Assembly: GCA_964416425.1 (NCBI GenBank)
Contig: CAYQEC010000008.1
Coordinates: forward strand, 29,435 to 93,434
Reading direction: 5' to 3'
From: CAYQEC01 sp964416425
GTDB taxonomy: Bacteria; Actinomycetota; Acidimicrobiia; Spongiisociales; UBA5794
Length of the DNA: 64,000 nucleotides
Under the pieces are notes generated by a model, which was not told the origin of the DNA, made no database searches, and saw only the letters and a list, made by a program, of their open reading frames with translations. Shown piece by piece: positions 58,242 through 64,000 of the stretch. Position 1 is the stretch's first letter. Each line of letters begins with the position of its first letter. A program made the position numbers and the translations under genes.

Positions 58242-60608
58242 TCAGGTGATCGTGACCGTGCCGTCGAAGGCCTTGGTCACCGGACCGTCGGAGGAATCGG
58301 CGACCACGGTGAAAGTGCCGGCTTCCACGAGGTCGTGTGCCGACGTTCCGACGAAGACCTCGACGACGCCGGGCTCGACCACGTATTGCAGATCGCGGTC
58401 GTAGAAGCCGACCTGCGCCACCGGGAGCTGGAATGTGACGGTCTTCGACTCCCCCGGCTCCAGCTCGACACGGGCGAAGCCCTTCAGCTCCAGCACTGGG
58501 CGGGTCACGCCGGCCTCGGGGTCCCGGATGTAGAGCTGGACGACCTCGTCGCCACTCCGGTCGCCCGTGTTGGCGACCCGGGCCCGCACCGTCACCGTCC
58601 CGTTCCAGGCCATTTCGTTCTGCTCGACGGCGCTCTCGGAGAGGGCGAAGGTCGTGTAGCCGAGGCCGAAACCGAACGGGTAGAGCGGGCTCGAACGGGC
58701 ATCGACGTAGTCGCCCTTCCAGTGGGAACGGCCACCGGACACCTTGTGCCCGTAATAGGTAGGGATCTGGCCGGAGGTGCGTGGGAACGAGATGGGGAGC
58801 TTGCCGCCCGGGCTGACGTCGCCCACCAGCACGTCGCTGATGGCTGCGGCGCCTTCCTGCCCCGGGAGCCATGCCATGAGCACCGCGGCGCTGTGCTCGT
58901 GGACCCATTCGCTCCCGCAAGGACGCCCCGCCACCAGCACCAGCACCACCGGGGTTCCGGTGGCGACCACAGCCCGCACCAGGTCCTCCTGCACGCCGGG
59001 TAGGTCGAGGGAGGCGCGGTCCCGGCTCTCACCCGAGGTGCAGTCGGTGGTGAGGCCCGACTTGTCGCCCATCACCATCACCGCCACGTCCGCCCGGGCG
59101 GCGAGGGCCACCGCGGCGGCGAAACCCTCGGTCGAGTCGCTGTTGACGTCGCACCCCTTGGCGTACCGGACGTCGCAGTCGAGCCGTTCCCGCAGCACCT
59201 CGTACACCGAGAGGGCGGGCACCGACCCGGCACTGAACTCGACACCCTCGGGCATCGGGATCGAGAAGACGTTGTCGTCGGCCCGCATCTCCCGTAGCGA
59301 CTCGATGTGGGCCGGGTAGGTGTAGTCGCCGAAGAGGTGGCGGGCGGCGTCGGCGTTGGGCCCGATCACCGCCAACGAGCCGAGGCCCGGCCGCAGCGGC
59401 AGGGTCCCGTCGTTGCGGAGCAGGGTCATCGTCTTGTGGGCGACGCGACGGGCCAGGGCCCGGTGGGATGCGGAGTCGGTGACCGCCGCCACCTTCTCGA
59501 CCTCGACGAACGGCTGCTCGAACAGGCCGAGGGCGAACTTGGTGCGAAGCACCCGTCGCACCGAGGCATCGACGATCTTCTGGTCGATCGCGCCGGAGGC
59601 GAGCGCCGCCAGCAGCGGCTCCCCGTAGCAGTCGGTGCCGGGGAGCTCGACGTCGATCCCGGCCGTCAACGCCATTACGGCGGCGGTCTCCCCGTCGGCC
59701 GCCAGCCGGTGATACTCGGCGAGCTGGCGAACCGCGAAGTAGTCGGAGACGACACAGCCCTCGAACCCCCATTCGTCGCGGAGGATCCCGGTGAGCAGGT
59801 TCTGGTCGGCGCCGCAGGGCACCCCATCGAGCTCGTGATAGCCGTTCATGATCGACCACAGCCCGGCGGTCCGCGCTACCGCCTCGAAGGGATACAGGTA
59901 CACCTCGCGCAGCTCCCGGGCCGGGAGGTGCACCGGGGCCCAGTTCATGCCACCCTCCGACGCCCCGTAGCCGACGAAGTGCTTGGCGGTGGCGACGACA
60001 CCGTCGGACAGGTCGTCGGACTGGAGCCCGCGCACGAAGGCGCCCCCCATCCGGGCGACCAGGTAGGGATCCTCCCCGAACGTCTCCTCCATCCGGCCCC
60101 AGCGGGGATCGCGGCACACGTCGAGCACCGGCGACAAGCCCTGGTGGGCGCCCATCGCCCGCATCTGGATGCGCACCACGTCGGCCATCGCCTCGGCCAG
60201 ATCGGGGTCCCAGGTTCCGGCCACGCCGATCGCCTGGGGGAAGACGGTCGACTGCCGGGCCATCAGGCCGGAGCAGATCTCCTCGTGGATGATGGCCGGG
60301 ATGCCGAGCCGGGTCTCCTCGACCAGGTAACGCTGGATGGCGTTGGCGACCCGCGCCGCCTGCTCCGCTCCGAGGTTGGAGGCTCCGGATACCCTGGTCA
60401 CCTGACCCAGCCCGTGCTCCATGAGCTTGGGGGCACGCTCGGCAGACAGCTCGTCGCCCTCGACGAGCTGGAACACCCAGGCGCTGCCGAGCTGCGCCAC
60501 CTTCTCGGTCAGGGACATCCGCTCCAGCAGATCCTCAACCCGCTCGTCGATGGCGCGGCCCCGGTCACGGTACCGCGGGGTGGAATCACCCACTGTGGTG
60601 GTCGTCAT
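58242..60608 (-). CDS. GH3 beta-glucosidase
   Basis: 788 residues, no signal peptide, so cytosolic. Barrel motifs: RMEETFGEDPYLVARMGGAF, VVATAKHFVGYGASEGGMNW, nucleophile D289 in EGCVVSDYFAVRQL; the second domain has VIGPNADAARHLFGDYTYP; a fibronectin III-like end follows (LELKGFARVELEPGESKTV). No PA14 insert, unlike the GH3 at 26968. It lies 64 bases after a sugar-permease gene with a GGAGG site, and probably hydrolyses the imported oligosaccharide. Confidence 0.94.
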   Translation of the reverse strand: MTTTTVGDSTPRYRDRGRAIDERVEDLLERMSLTEKVAQLGSAWVFQLVEGDELSAERAPKLMEHGLGQVTRVSGASNLGAEQAARVANAIQRYLVEETRLGIPAIIHEEICSGLMARQSTVFPQAIGVAGTWDPDLAEAMADVVRIQMRAMGAHQGLSPVLDVCRDPRWGRMEETFGEDPYLVARMGGAFVRGLQSDDLSDGVVATAKHFVGYGASEGGMNWAPVHLPARELREVYLYPFEAVARTAGLWSIMNGYHELDGVPCGADQNLLTGILRDEWGFEGCVVSDYFAVRQLAEYHRLAADGETAAVMALTAGIDVELPGTDCYGEPLLAALASGAIDQKIVDASVRRVLRTKFALGLFEQPFVEVEKVAAVTDSASHRALARRVAHKTMTLLRNDGTLPLRPGLGSLAVIGPNADAARHLFGDYTYPAHIESLREMRADDNVFSIPMPEGVEFSAGSVPALSVYEVLRERLDCDVRYAKGCDVNSDSTEGFAAAVALAARADVAVMVMGDKSGLTTDCTSGESRDRASLDLPGVQEDLVRAVVATGTPVVLVLVAGRPCGSEWVHEHSAAVLMAWLPGQEGAAAISDVLVGDVSPGGKLPISFPRTSGQIPTYYGHKVSGGRSHWKGDYVDARSSPLYPFGFGLGYTTFALSESAVEQNEMAWNGTVTVRARVANTGDRSGDEVVQLYIRDPEAGVTRPVLELKGFARVELEPGESKTVTFQLPVAQVGFYDRDLQYVVEPGVVEVFVGTSAHDLVEAGTFTVVADSSDGPVTKAFDGTVTIT

Positions 60609-60672
60609 CGATCCTCCGTCCGGTGCGGCCGGATCGTACCTACCGAAGCGGTTCCGGCCGAAAGTCGTTCGA

Positions 60673-61554
60673 TCATCCCTTGACGGCTCCAGCGGAGAGC
60701 CCGCTCACGATCTGGCGCTCCGCGACCAGGTAGAAGAGCAGCGCAGGCACCATCGAGAGCGTCGTGAAGGCCAACACACGGGCCGTGTCGGTGGTGTACT
60801 GGGTCGAGAAGTTGGTGACGCCGATCGGCAGGGTCCACCCGGTGGAATCGGACAGCACCACCAGCGGGAGCAGGAAGGAGTTCCAGCTCGTGACGATGGC
60901 GATCACGGCGATGGTGCTGAGCACCGGCCGCGACAGCGGGAGCATGATCGATCGGTAGAAACGGAACGGGCCGCACCCGTCGATCGCCGCCGCCTCTTCC
61001 AGCTCGGCCGGGATGCTGCGGAAGAAGGGGCGCATGATCACGATCGAGAGCGGCAGGGCGAACGCCGCCTGTGGCAGCGCCACCCCCAGCGGATTGTCGA
61101 GGAGATTGATCTGGCGGATGACGACGAACAACGGCACGATCGCCACCGTCACCGGGAACAGAAGCCCGAACGTGAACAGCGTGTAGATGCTCTCGCGGCC
61201 ACGGAATGAGTAGCGGGAGAGCACGAAGGCGGCGAGGGAAGCCGCCGGGAGCACGAAGATGGTCGTCAGGAACGCGATCAACGCGCTGTTGGAGAACTGT
61301 TTCCAGAAGGTCCCCAAAGTGAGCACGTCGGCGTAGTTGGTGAAGACCCACGGGTTGGGCAGGCTGACCGGATTCTCCGAGAGCTGGCCCATGCTCCGGA
61401 ATCCCCCGAGCACGGCGAACGCCACCGGGATGATGATCATGGCGAGCACCGCGAACGCGATGAGGTAGAGCAGCACGCGGGTCATCCGTGAGCTGATCTC
61501 GTCGTAGCCCCCGGTGGTGACGACCTTGGGCTTGCTGCGAGTCTGCGCCGTCAT
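60673..61554 (-). CDS. Carbohydrate ABC transporter permease (MalG-type)
   Basis: 293 residues, six membrane helices. The ATPase-contact EAA loop is ELEEAAAIDGCGPFRFYRSI; the family end is AERQIVSGLSAGAVKG. The start is four bases after the MalF-type stop, with a GGGAG site. No ATPase gene is in the window, so a shared ATPase elsewhere is likely. Confidence 0.94.
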   Translation of the reverse strand: MTAQTRSKPKVVTTGGYDEISSRMTRVLLYLIAFAVLAMIIIPVAFAVLGGFRSMGQLSENPVSLPNPWVFTNYADVLTLGTFWKQFSNSALIAFLTTIFVLPAASLAAFVLSRYSFRGRESIYTLFTFGLLFPVTVAIVPLFVVIRQINLLDNPLGVALPQAAFALPLSIVIMRPFFRSIPAELEEAAAIDGCGPFRFYRSIMLPLSRPVLSTIAVIAIVTSWNSFLLPLVVLSDSTGWTLPIGVTNFSTQYTTDTARVLAFTTLSMVPALLFYLVAERQIVSGLSAGAVKG

Positions 61555-61558
61555 TTCT

Positions 61559-62494
61559 TCACGCTCCCATCGTGGTGAGGGCGCCCTTGACGTCCCGCCG
61601 CAGCACCCAGCGCTGGTACGCCAGGGCGACCACGAGCGAGATGCCGAACACGATCACCGAGACCGCGCTGGCGTACCCGATCTGCAGTCGCCGGAAGCCC
61701 CAGTCGATCATGTAGGTCGCCATCGTATTGGAGGCGTTGATGGGGCCTCCGCCCGTCATGACCCAGACGAGGTCGAACAACTGCAGCGATCCGATGATCG
61801 ACAGGAACACCGAGATCCGGAGCGTGGGCCCGAGAAGCGGCAGCGTCACGTGCCGGAACGTCTGGCGAAAGGTGGCGCCGTCGATGGCGGCCGCCTCCCG
61901 CAGCTCGGCGGGGATCTGCTGCAGCCCGGCCAGCAACAGGATCATGTGGAAACCGAAGTACTTCCATGTGACCACGAAGAACACCGAGTAGAGCACGATG
62001 CGGGGATTGGCCAGCCATTCCTGGGTCAGCCCCTCGGCGCCCACCCCCGACATGACGTGGTCGAGGAAGCCCGAGGGTCGCATGAGCTGCCGCCACACCA
62101 CGGCGGTGACGACCTCGGAGACGACATACGGGGCGAAGAACATCATCCGCATGAACGCCCGGCCGCGGAGTCGTTGGTTGAGCAGCACCGCCAAGCCGAG
62201 GGCGAAGGGAATCTGGAGGGCAAGTGAGAGCACAAGGATGACGGCGTTGTGCTTCATGGCGCCGATGAACGAGGAATCGGCGAAGATCTTCCGGAAGTTC
62301 TCGAACCCTACCCAGTCGGTGAGCGGCTTGAGGCCGTTCCAGTCGTAGCCGCTGTAGCGGATGCCCTGGGCGATCGGGTAGATGACGAACAGCAGGTAGA
62401 TGAGGAGCGCCGGCGCCAGGAAGCCGATGATCATCGGCCATCGCCTCTGGCCCGGCGTTCGCCGGGTTCGCGCCGCGACCCGGACACTCGTCAT
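61559..62494 (-). CDS. Sugar ABC transporter permease (MalF-type)
   Basis: 311 residues, six membrane helices: FLAPALLIYLLFVIYPIAQG at the N-terminus and EAA loop ELREAAAIDGATFRQTFRHV, then WVMTGGGPINASNTMATYMI. ATG 62494 follows AGGAGG by ten bases. It pairs with the MalG-type permease and the binding protein upstream. Confidence 0.94.
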   Translation of the reverse strand: MTSVRVAARTRRTPGQRRWPMIIGFLAPALLIYLLFVIYPIAQGIRYSGYDWNGLKPLTDWVGFENFRKIFADSSFIGAMKHNAVILVLSLALQIPFALGLAVLLNQRLRGRAFMRMMFFAPYVVSEVVTAVVWRQLMRPSGFLDHVMSGVGAEGLTQEWLANPRIVLYSVFFVVTWKYFGFHMILLLAGLQQIPAELREAAAIDGATFRQTFRHVTLPLLGPTLRISVFLSIIGSLQLFDLVWVMTGGGPINASNTMATYMIDWGFRRLQIGYASAVSVIVFGISLVVALAYQRWVLRRDVKGALTTMGA

Positions 62495-62531
62495 GTGTCG
62501 CGTCCTCCTCGTCGTCGAGCGAGCGGTGGTG

Positions 62532-62555
62532 GTGGGTCGCCGGGCGGCGACCCAC
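62532..62555 (-). terminator. Hairpin between binding-protein and permease genes
   Basis: A 10-bp perfect stem (GTGGGTCGCC / GGCGACCCAC) with a 4-base loop, on the operon strand. Such hairpins often stabilise the binding-protein mRNA or partly terminate transcription so that the binding protein is made in excess. Confidence 0.5.
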
Positions 62556-62580
62556 CCCCACCCACACCGGTGGGGGGGCG

Positions 62581-62747
<167 letters not shown>

Positions 62748-64000
62748 CTACTCGCCGCGTGCCGCAGCCGCGATCTTACCGGCAACCTGTTCGGGGGTAG
62801 AAACCCCGGCGAACAGCTCCTGCACGGCATCGTTGATCGCTGCACCCACCGCGGGGGGTGTGACCTGATCCAGGTACAGCTGCATGTACGTGCCCGCAGC
62901 CAGGTATTCGACGACCGCCACCATCTGCGGATCGGTGACCGACCCCTCCGAGCCCTTCACGACCGGCAGGGTCCCACCGTCCTCGCCGAGCCGGTTGGCC
63001 ACGTCGAGACTCGAGATGTACCCCAGGAAGTCGACGGTCTCGGGCGGAGCGTTGATGCCGACGACGAAGCCGTCGCCGCCACCGAACACGTCCGTCGCGA
63101 CCCCGGCGCCGCCTTCGACCACCGGGAACGGGAACCATCCGATGACATCATCGATGCCGGTCCCGTCGGCGGAGTTGGAGCGGATCGTCCCGGGGGCCCA
63201 CTGGCCCATCAGGACCATCGCCGTGTCGCGACCGTTCATGGTGGACGCAGAACCTTCGGCGCCATCCCACGGAGCCGCCAGGAAGCCCGGCTGGAAGGGA
63301 TCCATGTCGATGAGGCGCTTCAGCTCCTCACCGGCCTGGACGAACGGCTCGGCGTCCCACGACCCGTCCGCGACTGCCTGTGCCACGCCGTCCGCCCCAG
63401 CAATGCGCACCGCCAGGTACGCCCACCAGAACATCGCGGGCCACTTGTCTCCGGCAGCAACGGAGATCGGGGTGATGCCGGCGTCCTTGAGCAGCTGGAC
63501 GTCAGTCAGCAGCTCCTCCCACGTGGCGGGGGGCGCTGCAATCCCGGCCTCTTCGAAGAGGGCCGTGTTGTAGAAGAAGCCCACCGCGCCAAGGTTGAAC
63601 GGCGCGCCGTACTGGACGCCGTCGATGTTGAACAGGCTGTTGCCCGCCGCGCTCAGGTTGTCGATCCACGAAGCCGAAGCCTCGGTGATGTCCTGGACGA
63701 ATCCGGCATCGACCTGCTCGGCGAGCCCGCCGCCGCCCCACGACTGGAACAGGTCGGGCGGATCGCCGGCCTGCAGGTTGGTCTGGAGCGTCGACTTGAA
63801 GGCCTCGTTCTCCTGAACCGTGATCTCGATGGTCACATTCGGATGCGCGGCCATGAACTCATCTGCCACGTTCTGCCAGGTCGTGAGTCCGGGGTCGCTG
63901 TTCTGAATGTGCCACCAGCGAATGGTGATCGGAGCCTCCGTTGTGGTGGTGTCTTCAGAATCGGATCCGCACGCCGTGGCGACCAAAGCGAGGACCGCCA
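62748..64000 (-). CDS. Extracellular sugar-binding lipoprotein (partial, 5' end beyond window)
   Basis: About 417 codons of an ABC solute-binding protein, family 1. At the right edge the lipobox ALVATAC is visible, so only the first part of the signal peptide is missing. TIRWWHIQNSDPGLTTWQNV, DLFQSWGGGGLAEQVDAGFV and YGAPFNLGAVGFFYNTALFE are typical of oligosaccharide-binding proteins, and several Trp residues fit sugar stacking. First gene of the binding protein - MalF - MalG - GH3 operon. Confidence 0.94.
   Translation of the reverse strand, partial: AVLALVATACGSDSEDTTTTEAPITIRWWHIQNSDPGLTTWQNVADEFMAAHPNVTIEITVQENEAFKSTLQTNLQAGDPPDLFQSWGGGGLAEQVDAGFVQDITEASASWIDNLSAAGNSLFNIDGVQYGAPFNLGAVGFFYNTALFEEAGIAAPPATWEELLTDVQLLKDAGITPISVAAGDKWPAMFWWAYLAVRIAGADGVAQAVADGSWDAEPFVQAGEELKRLIDMDPFQPGFLAAPWDGAEGSASTMNGRDTAMVLMGQWAPGTIRSNSADGTGIDDVIGWFPFPVVEGGAGVATDVFGGGDGFVVGINAPPETVDFLGYISSLDVANRLGEDGGTLPVVKGSEGSVTDPQMVAVVEYLAAGTYMQLYLDQVTPPAVGAAINDAVQELFAGVSTPEQVAGKIAAAARGE

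Noticed and set aside
59307..60683. 458-residue open frame antisense to the GH3 gene
   Set aside because: Shadow of an intact GH3 gene; no ribosome site or recognisable domain.

Overview
The window is high-GC and gene-dense. Many genes start with GTG, many neighbours are coupled by ATGA or GTGA overlaps, and many starts look leaderless (a TANNNT box 6-10 bases before ATG/GTG). One secreted protein carries S-layer-like repeats of the 'ITRGCNPP..DHFCP..VTRGQMAAFL' type. Together these suggest an Actinomycetota chromosome, most likely Acidimicrobiia-like. There are no rRNAs, tRNAs, CRISPR arrays, insertion sequences or phage genes. The sequence looks like a draft or metagenome contig: there is a 10-N gap beside a poly-G run at 62.6 kb, a frameshift in modA, and two places where truncated genes meet abruptly (4.3 kb and 32.3 kb).

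Layout. 0-9.5 kb: partial aconitase, an ECF-type sigma factor with a GerMN/Gmad2 membrane protein, a broken molybdopterin oxidoreductase facing a lipoprotein stub, a TlpA-like thioredoxin, a DUF5317 protein, an HD-domain membrane protein and a secreted lytic transglycosylase. 9.5-15 kb: rlmN-bcp, galU and tal-pgi. 15-20.8 kb: a PAS/GAF histidine kinase, DUF2721 and DUF2461 proteins, a second sigma factor/membrane protein pair and an SDR. 20.8-27 kb: a tightly coupled six-gene operon (PqqD-like carrier with a distinctive tail, HprK-like kinase, GT2, ABC exporter, nucleotidyltransferase-fold protein, GT4). This is the most interesting locus: a putative peptide modification, glycosylation and export system with no recognisable cyclase, protease or separate precursor gene.

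27-35.5 kb: a GH3 enzyme, a shikimate-kinase-like protein, split AmmeMemoRadiSam genes (amrS, amrB), the 3' remnant of an NDH-2 gene, and an arsR-permease-thioredoxin-acr3 operon. 35.5-43.8 kb: amt plus a 30-residue protein, a PadR regulator behind a large palindrome, an EamA transporter, a CE7 esterase, and a second PadR-type regulator divergent from modABC across a perfect palindrome. 43.5-47.4 kb: a LacI regulator divergent from a 65-residue protein, a TetR regulator and a uracil permease with a terminator in its leader.

47.5-64 kb: a terpene-cyclase-fold protein, an epimerase, a YgjV-like protein, an FMN-dependent glutamate-synthase-like protein, a sucrose-type cluster (HAD phosphatase, GT4 synthase, GalT-like protein), an S-layer-repeat/pectin-lyase-fold secreted protein, and a sugar ABC importer operon ending in a second GH3 beta-glucosidase.

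The carbohydrate genes fit a heterotroph that takes up oligosaccharides, trims them with GH3 enzymes and makes a compatible disaccharide. Most function calls rest on recognisable motifs read by eye; none was checked against a database.
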